This document shows, piece after piece, positions 8,768 to 17,588 of a DNA stretch of 64,000 bases. Location: NCBI GenBank assembly GCA_023420415.1, contig JAEZWF010000011.1:1-64000 (forward strand), read 5' to 3'. Position 1 is the stretch's first letter, and each line of letters starts with the position of its first letter. A program made the translations under genes and the position numbers. Source of the DNA: Actinomycetes bacterium (GTDB lineage: Bacteria > Actinomycetota > Actinomycetes > Actinomycetales > Dermatophilaceae). The notes beneath the pieces are model-generated. The model made no database searches and was not told the origin of the DNA. It saw nothing but the letters and a program-made list of their open reading frames with translations.

Positions 8768-9652
8768 TCAGACCGGTGGCCCCGCCTGCACCCGGCGGCG
8801 CACCTCGGCCTGACCGCTGGCGTCCATCGGCAGCGCCCACCACGACTCGACCCACCACGTGGCACCGGCGTCGGCCCAGTCTGCGGGTGTGCCCTCGAGC
8901 TGCACGAACTCGCCGCTGCTGTCGGCCTCGACCACGCAGTCGTAGCCCTCCCACGGCAGTCCCGCGTCCTCGCGCATGCGGCGCACGATCGACACGATCT
9001 CGCCGTAGGAGTCCAGGTCGTACCCCGAGCCCGGGCCGCCTCGCGTGGGATCCACGACCGACGCCAGCAGGCCGTCCCAGCGCGCCGCCCGCTCGAGCGA
9101 CGGCTGGCGCTGCCTGCCCTTGAGCCACGCGCCCACGACCCAGACGGGCGGGTGCGGACGCTGGGTCGGCGGGGGTGGCCCGGCCGGCCCGCCATCGACC
9201 GGGGCGTCGCCACCGGCCGGCGCCACCTGCCAGTGCCTGCCCTCGAAGGAGAACGGCGTGCCCGGCTCACCGAACAGGCCCTCGACCACGGCCAGCCCCT
9301 CGTCGAGCTTCTCCGCCCGCGCCCGGCGTCCCTCGTCGGGCTCGAACCGGGTCCATCCCGCGTGCAGCGCTCCCAGCCCGACCGACATGACCACCCGCCC
9401 GCCGCTGAGCCGGTCGACCGTGCTCACCATCGACGCGAGGTCCCACGGCCGGTGCCGCGACGCCGGTGTCAGCAGGGTGCCGAGCCGGATCCGCGACGTG
9501 AGCATCGCCGCTGCCCCCAGCGCCACCCACGCGTGCTCGCCGTAGAGCGACTCCCACGTGAACACGCCGTCCCAGCCATGCTCCTCCCCCAAGGCGGCGA
9601 GCTCGGCGAACTCGCGCGCGTCGGCATACGGCACCACGAAGCCATAACGCAT
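8768..9652 (-). CDS. LLM class F420-dependent oxidoreductase
   Basis: The 294-residue product is a luciferase-like monooxygenase-fold protein: MRYGFVVPYADAREFAELAALGEEHGWDGVFTWE is the first strand and helix, and RIRLGTLLTPASRHRPWDLASMVSTVDRLSGGRV is the canonical cofactor-loop region shared by F420-dependent members of actinobacteria. Such enzymes transfer hydride to or from coenzyme F420 or use FMNH2; the substrate is unknown. The ATG at 9652 is preferred; a GTG at 9676 would add eight residues and neither has a clear ribosome site. It ends 55 bases from the DedA start, on the same strand. Confidence 0.82.
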   Translation of the reverse strand: MRYGFVVPYADAREFAELAALGEEHGWDGVFTWESLYGEHAWVALGAAAMLTSRIRLGTLLTPASRHRPWDLASMVSTVDRLSGGRVVMSVGLGALHAGWTRFEPDEGRRARAEKLDEGLAVVEGLFGEPGTPFSFEGRHWQVAPAGGDAPVDGGPAGPPPPTQRPHPPVWVVGAWLKGRQRQPSLERAARWDGLLASVVDPTRGGPGSGYDLDSYGEIVSIVRRMREDAGLPWEGYDCVVEADSSGEFVQLEGTPADWADAGATWWVESWWALPMDASGQAEVRRRVQAGPPV

Positions 9653-9707
9653 GAGCCCGACCGTACGCCCGGTCACCGACAGCGTCAGCCGACATGACGC
9701 GGCATAC

Positions 9708-10814
9708 TCACGCCTCGCGGACGTCGACCTCCACGAAGGGCGGCTTGGCCACGGTCACCGGCACCTCGCGCCCGCGCACGTCGACGACGAGCTCGTCTCC
9801 CACAGCGACGTCGGGAGCCAACAGCGCCAACGCGATCCCGTTCTTGAGGGTGGGGCTGAACGTCCCCGAGGTCACCTCGCCGACGACCTCACCGTCACGC
9901 TTCACCTCGTTGCCGGCGCGAGGTATGCCGCGTCCGGTCGCGAGCAGCCCCCACGCCACGCGCGCGGGGCCGGCTTCCTTCTCCGCCACGAGCGCGTCCT
10001 TGCCCCAGAAGGCGTCCTTCTTCCACCCGACCGCCCAGCCGACACGCGCCTGCACCGGCGTGATCTCGGGCGTCAGCTCGTGGCCGTGCAGGGCATAACC
10101 CATCTCGGTGCGCAGGGTGTCGCGCGCACCCAGCCCACACGGCAGACCGGCATGCGGCTCGACCGCCGACATCAGCGCGTCCCACAGGTCGCCCGCGACC
10201 TCCCACGCGGGCACCAGCTCGTAGCCGCGCTCCCCCGTGTAACCCGTGCGGCAGACGATGACCGGGTGGCCGTTCCACTGCGTCTCGACGAACGACATGT
10301 ACTCGTGCCCGGACGGCAGGCCGAGCGACTCGAGCACCTCGTCGCTCTTGGTGCCCTGGACGGCGATGACGCCGTAGCGGTCGTGCAGGTTCTCCACCGT
10401 GATGCCGTCGGGCGCGGCGTCCGCGAGCATCCGCACCACCTCGGCGGTGTTGGCCGCGTTGGGGATGAGGAACACGTCGTCGTCGCTGCGCAGGTAGGCG
10501 ATGAGGTCGTCCACGACACCGCCAGTTTCGTTGCAGCACAACGTGTACTGCGCCTTGCCCTCGTGGATGCGACCGAGGTCGTTGGCCAAGGTCGCGTTGA
10601 CGAAGTCGCGTGCGCCCGGCCCGCTCACCCGCGCCTTGCCGAGGTGGGAGACGTCGAAGACCCCGACCGAGGTGCGCACCGCGGTGTGCTCGCGCACGAC
10701 CCCACCGCCGGGGTACTCGATCGGCATCGACCACCCGCCGAAGTCGGCCATCTTGGCGCCGAGCGCCACGTGCCGGTCGTGCAGTGGGGACGTCTTGAGG
10801 GCCTCGTCGCTCAT
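9708..10814 (-). CDS. gcvT: Glycine cleavage system T protein (aminomethyltransferase)
   Basis: This 368-residue folate enzyme transfers the methylene group from aminomethyl-lipoyl H protein to tetrahydrofolate and releases ammonia. Family signatures are complete: SPLHDRHVALGAKMADFGGWSMPIEY at the N-terminus, the folate-loop DVSHLGKARVSGPGA, the Y-T-x-x-x-N-E-T-G-G-V-V-D-D segment, the TGYTGERGYEL motif and the GLGARDTLRTEMGYALHGHE motif. The ATG at 10814 is 65 bases from the divergent pepA start. gcvP and gcvH are not in the window. The gcvT-pepA pairing is also seen in mycobacteria. The short leader leaves no room for a glycine riboswitch. Confidence 0.95.
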   Translation of the reverse strand: MSDEALKTSPLHDRHVALGAKMADFGGWSMPIEYPGGGVVREHTAVRTSVGVFDVSHLGKARVSGPGARDFVNATLANDLGRIHEGKAQYTLCCNETGGVVDDLIAYLRSDDDVFLIPNAANTAEVVRMLADAAPDGITVENLHDRYGVIAVQGTKSDEVLESLGLPSGHEYMSFVETQWNGHPVIVCRTGYTGERGYELVPAWEVAGDLWDALMSAVEPHAGLPCGLGARDTLRTEMGYALHGHELTPEITPVQARVGWAVGWKKDAFWGKDALVAEKEAGPARVAWGLLATGRGIPRAGNEVKRDGEVVGEVTSGTFSPTLKNGIALALLAPDVAVGDELVVDVRGREVPVTVAKPPFVEVDVREA

Positions 10815-10878
10815 GGCGCGAACGCTACCGTGGCTATCCTGCCAGCGATCCCCCGCACTACCACCGAAAGAAGGCCCC

Positions 10879-12399
10879 GTGACGACCGTCAACGTGTCCG
10901 ACCGCCCCGCCGCCGAGATCAAGGGCGACGCCCTGGTCCTCGGCACCGTCGAGTCCGACGGCGCAGCCAGTCTGGCGGCCGGTCACGGCCTGCCGCGGTC
11001 GGCGGCCACCCACCTCGGCAAGCAGCTGACCGCACTCCACGCGACCGGCAAGGCCGAGGAGACGCTGACCGTCGCCGACGTCCCGGGCATCGCCGCGAGC
11101 CGGGTCGTGCTCGTGGGTCTGGGTTCGGGCACCGGCCGCACGACGAGCTTCGACCCCGAGGTGCTGCGTCGCGGCGCGGGTGCCGCCGTCCGGTCGCTGA
11201 AGAAGGCCCGCAAGGTCGTCGTCGCGCTCCCGGCCTCCAACGTCGAGTCGGTCGCGGCCGTCGCCGAGGGTGCCGCGCTCGGTGCCTACCGGTATGCCGC
11301 GCCGAAGGGTGGGGCGAAGGGCGCCAAGTCGACGGCCGGTGAGTCCGACGGCGTCACCGCCGTGACCGTGGTGACCAGCGAGGCGCGCGGCAAGGCGGCC
11401 AAGACCGCCGCCACCCGCGCCCAGGTGCTCGCCGACGCCAAGGCCTACGCCCGCGACCTCGTCAACACGCCGCCGAACAAGCTGTTCCCCCAGTCGTTCG
11501 CCGAGTCGGTCAAGGACCGCGCGAGCGGCGCCAAGGGCAAGGTCACCATCAAGGTGCTCGACGAGAAGGCGCTCGCCAAGGGCGGTTTCGGCGGCATAGT
11601 CGGCGTCGGGCAGGGCTCGGTCAACCCGCCGCGGATCGTGCAGGTGTCGTGGAGCCCGGCCAAGGCCAAGGGCTCGATCGCGTTGGTGGGCAAGGGAATC
11701 ACCTTCGACTCCGGTGGCCTGTGCATCAAGCCGCCGGCCTCGATGCTCACCATGAAGTCCGACATGGCCGGCGCCGCGGCGGTGGCCGCGACCGTCTTCG
11801 CCGCCGCCGAGCTCGGGGTGCCGGTGGCCGTCACGGGCTACCTGTGCCTCGCCGAGAACATGCCGAGTGGCACGGCCCAGCGCCCCAGCGACGTCGTGAC
11901 GATGCGCGACGGCACCACCGTCGAGATCCTCGACACCGACGCCGAGGGCCGCATGGTGCTCGGCGACGGCATCTGCCTGGCGGGTGAGTCCAAGCCCGAC
12001 GCCATCGTCGACATCGCCACCCTCACCGGTGCGCAGATGGTCGCCCTCGGCCCGCGCGTCGCCGGGATCATGGCCAACGACGACGCCTTCCGCGACCGCG
12101 TCCGCGCTGCGGCCGACGCCAGCGGCGAGGCCGCGTGGCCGATGCCGCTGCCGGAGGACCTGCGCCCGCAGCTCGACTCGGCGACCGCCGACCTCGCGCA
12201 CAAGGGCGAGCGCTGGGGCGGCATGCTCACCGCCGGCCTGTTCCTCCAGGAGTTCGTCACCGACGGCACTCCCTGGGCGCACGTCGACATCGCCGGCCCG
12301 TCGTTCAACGAGGGCTCCGCGTGGGGCTACACGCCCAAGGGCGGCACCGGCTTCGGCGTCGGCACGCTCCTGTCCCTCATCGAGGGGTATGCCGAGTAG
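10879..12399 (+). CDS. pepA: Leucyl aminopeptidase (M17)
   Basis: The 506-residue protein is a hexameric two-zinc aminopeptidase of family M17. The C-terminal catalytic domain has the metal-binding KGITFDSGG (about residues 272-280, with Lys272 and Asp277) and the family signature around D-T-D-A-E-G-R-M-V-L (Asp355, Glu357 ligands, Arg359 catalytic). The N-terminal regulatory domain is longer and Ala/Lys-rich, as usual in actinobacteria. The GTG at 10879 follows GAAAGAAGG (10866-10874), which decides the start; the frame is open back to 10501 but that would run through gcvT. A strong terminator hairpin follows. It probably works in peptide turnover in the cytosol. Confidence 0.94.
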   Translation: MTTVNVSDRPAAEIKGDALVLGTVESDGAASLAAGHGLPRSAATHLGKQLTALHATGKAEETLTVADVPGIAASRVVLVGLGSGTGRTTSFDPEVLRRGAGAAVRSLKKARKVVVALPASNVESVAAVAEGAALGAYRYAAPKGGAKGAKSTAGESDGVTAVTVVTSEARGKAAKTAATRAQVLADAKAYARDLVNTPPNKLFPQSFAESVKDRASGAKGKVTIKVLDEKALAKGGFGGIVGVGQGSVNPPRIVQVSWSPAKAKGSIALVGKGITFDSGGLCIKPPASMLTMKSDMAGAAAVAATVFAAAELGVPVAVTGYLCLAENMPSGTAQRPSDVVTMRDGTTVEILDTDAEGRMVLGDGICLAGESKPDAIVDIATLTGAQMVALGPRVAGIMANDDAFRDRVRAAADASGEAAWPMPLPEDLRPQLDSATADLAHKGERWGGMLTAGLFLQEFVTDGTPWAHVDIAGPSFNEGSAWGYTPKGGTGFGVGTLLSLIEGYAE

Positions 12400-12404
12400 G
12401 CCTC

Positions 12405-12450
12405 CACGACACGAACGCCCACCGACCGCGGTCGGTGGGCGTTCGTCGTG
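12405..12450 (+). terminator. Strong terminator hairpin after pepA
   Basis: A perfect 17-base-pair stem (arms 12411-12427 and 12430-12446) closes on a two-base GC loop, starting 12 bases after the pepA stop codon. The inverted repeat is among the strongest in the window. There is no U-tract. Confidence 0.85.
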
Positions 12451-12454
12451 CCGG

Positions 12455-12488
12455 GACCACGCGGCATACCTCGCGGTCCGTCGTGGTC
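12455..12488 (-). terminator. Possible terminator of the DUF5302 gene
   Basis: A seven-base stem (12455-12461 with 12482-12488, GACCACG/CGTGGTC) encloses a loop that contains one copy of the CGGCATAC word. It lies just past the minus-strand DUF5302 stop codon. The stem is short, so the call is weak. Confidence 0.4.
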
Positions 12489-12499
12489 GGCGTCGTGGC

Positions 12500-12694
12500 T
12501 CAGCCGCTCTTGCGCCGGAACATCTGCTGGGTCGCGGTGGTCGCGGCGTCAGAGGCGTGGTCGACCTTGCCGTGCTCGTGGTCGTCGGAGACGTCGCGGC
12601 CGGCGTGCGCCTGCTTCTTCTCCAAGGCCTCGCGGAACTTGCGCTTGACGTCCTCGCTCGGCCCGGTGTTCCCGGACTTGCCGTTGCCGGCCAT
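12500..12694 (-). CDS. DUF5302 family small protein
   Basis: This 64-residue protein (MAGNGKSGNTGPSEDVKRKF...) is hydrophilic and highly charged, with a basic C-terminus ending FRRKSG. The S-E-D-V-K-R-K-F-R-E-A-L-E-K-K segment is the hallmark of the small actinobacterial family DUF5302, of unknown function. No membrane segment or metal motif is present. The ATG at 12694 is followed by the conserved core; upstream codons are not conserved in pattern. It stands alone between the pepA terminator and the next minus-strand gene. Confidence 0.75.
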   Translation of the reverse strand: MAGNGKSGNTGPSEDVKRKFREALEKKQAHAGRDVSDDHEHGKVDHASDAATTATQQMFRRKSG

Positions 12695-12786
12695 GGCGCC
12701 TCCTCGTGGTTCGGGGGTGATGCCTCCACCCTCGCAAACCCGGCGGCCGGGCACCACCGCAATTCGGGCGGGCCTGTCGCCGCTGC

Positions 12787-13122
12787 TCAGTCCTTGCGGC
12801 GTTGCCGTGCGTTCCACTCGCGCATGCGGTTCGGGTAACCGGTCTGGTTGACGTCGTAGACCGGGACACCGAGGCTGCGCGCCAGCTCGAAGGCTGCCTG
12901 TCGCGACCCGGCGGCGCGCCGTGTCCACTCACCGTCGTGGGCGATGAGGATGAGGGTCGTCGCGGTCACGTTGGTGGGCGGTTCGACGTAGGCCTCCACG
13001 CCCCTGCGGGACGTCACGAACTCGGTCAGGTGCCGGCGCACGGCCTGGTTGTCGACCGCCATGTTGGGGCCGTCAGAGGGCCCGCGCGGGGCCTTCGAAC
13101 GCCCCCGTCTCCACCACGCCAT
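12787..13122 (-). CDS. Conserved hypothetical protein next to lpd
   Basis: The 111-residue protein starts MAWWRRGRSKAPRGPSDGPN, a basic disordered tail, followed by a compact domain with the pattern AVRRHLTEFVTSRRGVEAYVEP, TTLILIAHDGEWTRRA and GVPVYDVNQTGYPNRMREW. I do not recognise an enzyme motif. Proteins of this pattern occur in actinobacteria near dihydrolipoyl dehydrogenase genes and are sometimes labelled oxidoreductase without evidence. It is divergent from lpd, with 157 bases between the starts. An internal Met (MAVDNQ) is an alternative start. Confidence 0.65.
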   Translation of the reverse strand: MAWWRRGRSKAPRGPSDGPNMAVDNQAVRRHLTEFVTSRRGVEAYVEPPTNVTATTLILIAHDGEWTRRAAGSRQAAFELARSLGVPVYDVNQTGYPNRMREWNARQRRKD

Positions 13123-13279
13123 GCGCAGAGAATACGGGTCCGGGCCGCGCACCGGCTGCAGATCGGCTGGACGCCGCCGCGTGGTGCCGTCGTCCGCCCG
13201 CGAGACCTGCTTGCGCCGCGTCCTGCAATCAGTGACAAGATGCGTGGTGTCGATCAGCACATCACGCGAGGGAGCGAGC

Positions 13280-14671
13280 ATGTCGGCAGACGCCGAGTCC
13301 ACCACCGAGTCCACGTACGACGTGGTGATCCTGGGTGGGGGCAGCGGCGGCTACGCCTGTGCCTTTCGTGCCGCCGAGCTGGAGCTGCGCGTCGCGCTGG
13401 TCGAGAAGGGCAAGCTGGGCGGCACCTGCCTGCACGTCGGCTGCATCCCGACCAAGGCGCTGCTGCACGCCGCCGAGGTTGCCGACACCGCCCGGGAGGG
13501 CGAGAAGTTCGGCGTGAAGTCGACCTTCGAGTCGGTCGACATGTCGGGCGTCAACGCCTACAAGGACGGCGTCATCGCGCGCCTCTACAAGGGTCTGCAG
13601 GGTCTGGCGAAGGCGCACAAGATCGAGCTCGTCGAGGGTGCCGGCCGGTTGGTCGACGCGAAGACCGTCGAGGTCGACGGCCGCCGCATCACCGGGCGCA
13701 ACGTCGTGCTGGCCACCGGTTCGCAGCCCAAGTCGCTGCCGGGACTGGAGATCGGCGGACGGATCATGACGAGCGAGCAGGCCATGACGCTCGACTTCGT
13801 GCCCCCGCGCGTGGTCGTCCTGGGCGGCGGCGTCATCGGGGTCGAGTTCGCCTCTGTCTTCAGGTCGTTCGGCTCGGAGGTGACGATCGTCGAGGCGCTG
13901 CCGCGGCTCGTCGCCGCCGAGGACGAGGCCATCTCCAAGACCCTCGAGCGCGCGTTCCGCAAGCGCGGCATCAACTTCCGCACCGGCGTGCGGTTCGAGA
14001 GCGCGACCCAGTCCGGCGACACCGTCACGGTGACGCTCGAGGGCGGCGACACGATCGAGGCCGACCTGCTGCTCGTGGCCGTGGGTCGCGGGCCGGTCAC
14101 CGAGGGCCTCGGGTATGCCGAGGCGGGAGTCACCCTCGACCGCGGCTTCGTGACCACGGACGAGCGACTGCGCACCGGCGTCGACGGCGTGTATGCCGTC
14201 GGCGACATCGTGCCCGGCCTCCAGCTCGCGCACCGCGGGTTCGGCCACGGCATCTTCGTGGCCGAGGAGATCGCAGGGCTGAACCCGGCACCGATCGACG
14301 ACGTCGGCATCCCCCGCGTCACCTACTGCGACCCCGAGATCGCCTCCGTCGGCCTCACCGAGGCGCAAGCCGGCGAGAAGTTCGGTGAGGTCGAGACCTA
14401 CGAGTACAACCTGGGCGGCAACGGCAAGTCCCAGATCCTCGGCACCCAGGGCTTCGTCAAGTTGGTGCGCCAGAAGGACGGCCCCGTCGTCGGGGTCCAC
14501 ATGGTCGGCGCGCGCATGAGTGAGCAGGTCGGCGAGGCGCAGCTCATCGTGGGCTGGGAGGCGTTCCCCGAGGACGTCGCCGGCCTGGTCCACGCGCACC
14601 CCACCCAGAACGAGTCCCTCGGCGAGGCCCACCTGGCCCTGGCCGGCAAACCGCTGCACGCCCACAACTGA
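13280..14671 (+). CDS. lpdA: Dihydrolipoyl dehydrogenase (E3)
   Basis: The 463-residue flavoprotein re-oxidises dihydrolipoyl groups of 2-oxoacid dehydrogenase and glycine cleavage complexes with NAD. The FAD loop is VVILGGGSGGYACAFRAAE; the redox disulfide is GGTCLHVGCIPTK (Cys50 and Cys55); the NAD loop is VVVLGGGVIGVEFASVF; the second FAD motif is GVYAVGDIV; and the partner-subunit base is in AHPTQNE (His440, Glu445). The ATG at 13280 follows GAGGGAGCGAG. It is 29 bases ahead of the E2 gene and surely co-transcribed. A weak sigma70-like pair (TTGCGC at 13211, CAAGAT at 13236, 19-base spacer) could drive it. Confidence 0.95.
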   Translation: MSADAESTTESTYDVVILGGGSGGYACAFRAAELELRVALVEKGKLGGTCLHVGCIPTKALLHAAEVADTAREGEKFGVKSTFESVDMSGVNAYKDGVIARLYKGLQGLAKAHKIELVEGAGRLVDAKTVEVDGRRITGRNVVLATGSQPKSLPGLEIGGRIMTSEQAMTLDFVPPRVVVLGGGVIGVEFASVFRSFGSEVTIVEALPRLVAAEDEAISKTLERAFRKRGINFRTGVRFESATQSGDTVTVTLEGGDTIEADLLLVAVGRGPVTEGLGYAEAGVTLDRGFVTTDERLRTGVDGVYAVGDIVPGLQLAHRGFGHGIFVAEEIAGLNPAPIDDVGIPRVTYCDPEIASVGLTEAQAGEKFGEVETYEYNLGGNGKSQILGTQGFVKLVRQKDGPVVGVHMVGARMSEQVGEAQLIVGWEAFPEDVAGLVHAHPTQNESLGEAHLALAGKPLHAHN

Positions 14672-14700
14672 ATTCACACACACCAGAGGAGAACGATCAG

Positions 14701-16647
14701 ATGTCTGAACGCGTGACCATGCCGGCCCTCGGTGAGTCGGTCACCGAAGGCACCGTGACGCGCTGGCTCAAGAACGTCGGTGACACCGTCGAGGTCGACG
14801 AGCCGCTCCTCGAGGTCTCGACCGACAAGGTCGACACCGAGATCCCGTCGCCGGTCGCCGGAACCCTGCAGGAGATCCTCGCCAACGAGGACGACACCGT
14901 GCCCGTGGGCGCAGACCTCGCCGTGATCGGCGACGGCAGCGAGGGTGGCGGCGACAGCGGTCAGTCCGGTGGTGCCGAGCAGCAGGACCAGGACCAGGGC
15001 CAGCAGGACGAGCAGCAGGAGGCTCCGCCTGCCGAGGCTCCCTCGACCGAGCAGGAGCCCCAGCCGGCCACCTCCGAGCCGGAGCAGGGGCAGCAGCAGC
15101 AGTCCTCCGGTGACTCCGGCGATTCCGGTGACTCCGGCGGCAGTGGTGACTCCGGTGGCAGTGGTGACTCCGGTGGCAGTGGTGAGACGGTGACCATGCC
15201 GGCGCTGGGTGAGTCCGTGACCGAGGGCACCGTCACCCGTTGGCTCAAGGCCGAGGGTGACACGGTGGAGGTCGACGAGCCGCTGCTCGAGGTCTCGACC
15301 GACAAGGTCGACACCGAGATCCCCTCGCCCGTGGCCGGCACCGTCACCAAGATCCTCGTCCAGGAGGACGACACCGTCCCGGTTGGTGGCGACCTGGCCA
15401 TCATCGGCGGATCCGGGAGCGGCTCCACGTCGTCGGAGTCCTCGCAGTCCGCCCAGCAGCAGGAGCAGGAGCCGAAGCAGGAGCAGCAGCAGCAGCAGCA
15501 GGCTCCCGCGCCCGAGGCACCCTCCACCGAGCAGGAACCCCAGCCGGCCACCTCAGAGCCCGAGCAGCAGCAGTCCCAGCAGCAGGCACCGGCTCCCGCC
15601 CAGGCACCGGCTCCCGCCCAGGCACCCGCTCCGGCCCAGGCACCGGCTCCCGCGCAGGCACCCGCTCCGGCCCAGGCACCCGCTCCGGCGAGCGGGGGCG
15701 ACTCGGCCGACGCGTCGGCATACGTCACTCCCCTGGTGCGCAAGCTGGCGGCGGAGAACGACGTCGACCTCGGCTCGATCAAGGGCACTGGCGTCGGCGG
15801 CCGGATCCGCAAGCAGGACGTCCTCGACGCTGCCAAGGCGGCGCAGGAGCCGGCCCAGGCACCCACCGCATCCGCTCCCGCTGCCTCGGCTCCGGTCGCG
15901 AGCAGTGCGCCGGCGGCGTCGGCTCCGGCTCCCGTGTCGCCCAAGCGCGGGACGACCGAGAAGATGTCGCGGCTGCGCCAGACCATCGCCAAGCGGATGG
16001 TCGAGTCGCTGCAGGTCTCGGCCCAGCTGACCACCGTGGTCGAGGTCGACGTCACCAAGATCGCGCGGCTGCGGGCCAAGGCGAAGGGCGACTTCGAGGC
16101 ACGCGAGGGCACCAAGCTCAGCTTCCTGCCGTTCTTCGCGCTGGCCGCCGTCGAGGCGCTCAAGCAGTACCCGCAGGTCAACTCCAGCGTCGAGGGCGAC
16201 CAGATCACCTACCACGGACAGGAGAACCTCGGCGTCGCCGTCGACACCGAGCGCGGTCTGCTCGTGCCGGTGATCAAGAACGCGGGCGACCTCAACATCG
16301 CCGGCCTCGCCCGGGCGATCGCCGACCTGGCCGACCGCACGCGCAACAACAAGATCATGCCGGACGAGCTGTCGGGCGGGACCTTCACGCTGACCAACAC
16401 CGGCAGCCGGGGCGCCCTCTTCGACACCCCGATCATCAACCAGCCCAACGTCGGCATCCTCGGCACCGGCGCGGTCGTGAAGCGTCCGGTCGTCGTGGCC
16501 GACCCCGACGGCGGCGAGACGATCGCGGTCCGCTCGATGGTCTACCTCGCCCTGTCCTACGACCACCGCGTCGTGGACGGTGCCGACGCCGCGCGGTTCC
16601 TCACGGCGATGAAGACCCGGCTCGAGGAGGGCAAGTTCGAGGTCTGA
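14701..16647 (+). CDS. sucB: Dihydrolipoamide acyltransferase E2 with two lipoyl domains (SucB/DlaT type)
   Basis: At 648 residues it forms the core of a 2-oxoacid dehydrogenase complex. Order of domains: lipoyl domain 1 (about 2-78, lipoyl-Lys43 in STDKVDTE), Glu/Gln- and Gly/Ser-rich linker, lipoyl domain 2 (about 161-237, Lys202), Gln-rich and Pro/Ala-rich linker, E3/E1-binding domain (about 341-378, YVTPLVRKLAAEND), and the catalytic domain with active-site LSYDHRVVDG (His622, Asp626). The two lipoyl domains are nearly identical, so they come from an internal duplication. The family naming (sucB, or dlaT in mycobacteria, where one E2 serves pyruvate dehydrogenase) is ambiguous. AGAGGAGAA lies just ahead of the ATG. 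Confidence 0.93.
   Translation: MSERVTMPALGESVTEGTVTRWLKNVGDTVEVDEPLLEVSTDKVDTEIPSPVAGTLQEILANEDDTVPVGADLAVIGDGSEGGGDSGQSGGAEQQDQDQGQQDEQQEAPPAEAPSTEQEPQPATSEPEQGQQQQSSGDSGDSGDSGGSGDSGGSGDSGGSGETVTMPALGESVTEGTVTRWLKAEGDTVEVDEPLLEVSTDKVDTEIPSPVAGTVTKILVQEDDTVPVGGDLAIIGGSGSGSTSSESSQSAQQQEQEPKQEQQQQQQAPAPEAPSTEQEPQPATSEPEQQQSQQQAPAPAQAPAPAQAPAPAQAPAPAQAPAPAQAPAPASGGDSADASAYVTPLVRKLAAENDVDLGSIKGTGVGGRIRKQDVLDAAKAAQEPAQAPTASAPAASAPVASSAPAASAPAPVSPKRGTTEKMSRLRQTIAKRMVESLQVSAQLTTVVEVDVTKIARLRAKAKGDFEAREGTKLSFLPFFALAAVEALKQYPQVNSSVEGDQITYHGQENLGVAVDTERGLLVPVIKNAGDLNIAGLARAIADLADRTRNNKIMPDELSGGTFTLTNTGSRGALFDTPIINQPNVGILGTGAVVKRPVVVADPDGGETIAVRSMVYLALSYDHRVVDGADAARFLTAMKTRLEEGKFEV
15116..15183 (+). 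repeat. Gly/Ser linker repeat in the E2 gene
   Basis: An 18-base unit (TCCGGTGGCAGTGGTGAC and close variants) repeats in frame and codes for GDSGGS between the two lipoyl domains. It gives a flexible hinge. Confidence 0.8.
15583..15690 (+). repeat. Pro/Ala linker repeat in the E2 gene
   Basis: About six in-frame 18-base units (CAGGCACCGGCTCCCGCC and variants) code for QAPAPA ahead of the E3-binding domain. This is the usual swinging-arm linker of E2 proteins, but unusually regular at DNA level. Confidence 0.85.
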
Positions 16648-16689
16648 TCCTCGAACCCCCTTCTGCCCCACCACGTTCCACGGAGCACC

Positions 16690-17586
16690 ATGCGACAGCG
16701 CGTTGCCATCACCGGCTCGTCCGGCCTGATCGGCAGCGCGCTGTCGGCATTCCTGCGGGCTCGCGGTGACGAGGTGGTGCGGCTCGTCCGCCGCACGCCC
16801 ACGCAACCCGACGAGGTGCAGTGGGACCCGGCTCGAGGCGACCTCGACCCGGCCGGCCTCGCGGGCGTCACCGCCGCGGTCAACCTCGCCGGCGCCGGTG
16901 TCGGTGACCACCGCTGGACCCCGGACTACCAGCAGCAGATCCTCGCCTCGCGTGTCGACTCGACCCCCACACTGGTGGAGGCACTTCTCGACCTCGACCA
17001 GCCAGTGCGGCTCGTCAGCGGCTCCGCCGTCGGCTTCTACGGGGACCGTGGCGACGAGGTGCTGACCGAGGAGTCCGGGCCCGGCGAGGGCTTCCTCACC
17101 GAGGTGGTGTTGGCCTGGGAGGCCGCAGCCGACCCGGCGCGCGCCGCGGGCCTTCCCGTCGCCTTCTCACGCACCGGCCTCGTCCTCGCCGCCGGCGGCG
17201 GTGCCATGGCACGCATGGTGCCGCTCGCCCGGGTCGGCATCAACGGACCGCTCGGCTCGGGCCGGCAGTGGTGGCCCTGGATCTCGTTGCGCGACACCGT
17301 CGCCGGCCTCGTCTGGCTGGTCGACCACCCTGAGCTGACCGGTCCGGTCAACCTCGTCGGCCCGCAGCCCGAGCGCCAGCGTCAGGTCGCGAGCGAGCTC
17401 GGCCGCCAGCTGCACCGGCCCGCCCTCCTGCCGGCTCCGGCGTTCGGCATCCGCGCCGTGCTCGGCGGGTTTGCCGACGAAGTCCTCACGAGCAAGCGGG
17501 TGGTGCCGAACGCGTTGCAGGACAGTGGGTTTCGGCACACTGACGCCACCGTGGGGTCGGCGATCCACGCCGCACTCGACGGCTGA
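16690..17586 (+). CDS. TIGR01777 family NAD(P)-dependent epimerase-like protein
   Basis: The 298-residue protein is an extended short-chain dehydrogenase: RVAITGSSGLIGSALSAFLRARGDEVVRLVRR has the G-x-x-G-x-x-G nucleotide loop, followed by AVNLAGAGV, SGSAVGFYGDRGDEVLTE and RTGLVLA...MVPLARVGINGPLGSGRQWWPWISLRD. This is the TIGR01777 family (YfcH-like, sometimes mis-named cell division inhibitor SulA). In mycobacteria a homologue lies between the E2 gene and lipB, as here apart from two extra genes. No biochemical role is established. It ends two bases before the convergent kinase gene. Confidence 0.85.
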   Translation: MRQRVAITGSSGLIGSALSAFLRARGDEVVRLVRRTPTQPDEVQWDPARGDLDPAGLAGVTAAVNLAGAGVGDHRWTPDYQQQILASRVDSTPTLVEALLDLDQPVRLVSGSAVGFYGDRGDEVLTEESGPGEGFLTEVVLAWEAAADPARAAGLPVAFSRTGLVLAAGGGAMARMVPLARVGINGPLGSGRQWWPWISLRDTVAGLVWLVDHPELTGPVNLVGPQPERQRQVASELGRQLHRPALLPAPAFGIRAVLGGFADEVLTSKRVVPNALQDSGFRHTDATVGSAIHAALDG

Positions 17587-17588
17587 GG

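Noticed and set aside
10815..10878. Glycine riboswitch between gcvT and pepA
   Set aside because: Only 64 bases separate the divergent starts; no room and no tandem aptamer-like structure.
10501..10878. Start of pepA at 10501
   Set aside because: The extension would overlap gcvT and has no similarity to aminopeptidases; the GTG at 10879 has a good ribosome site.
15116..15690. CRISPR-like or mobile repeats in the E2 gene
   Set aside because: The repeats are contiguous, in frame and code for linker residues; there are no spacers and no cas genes.
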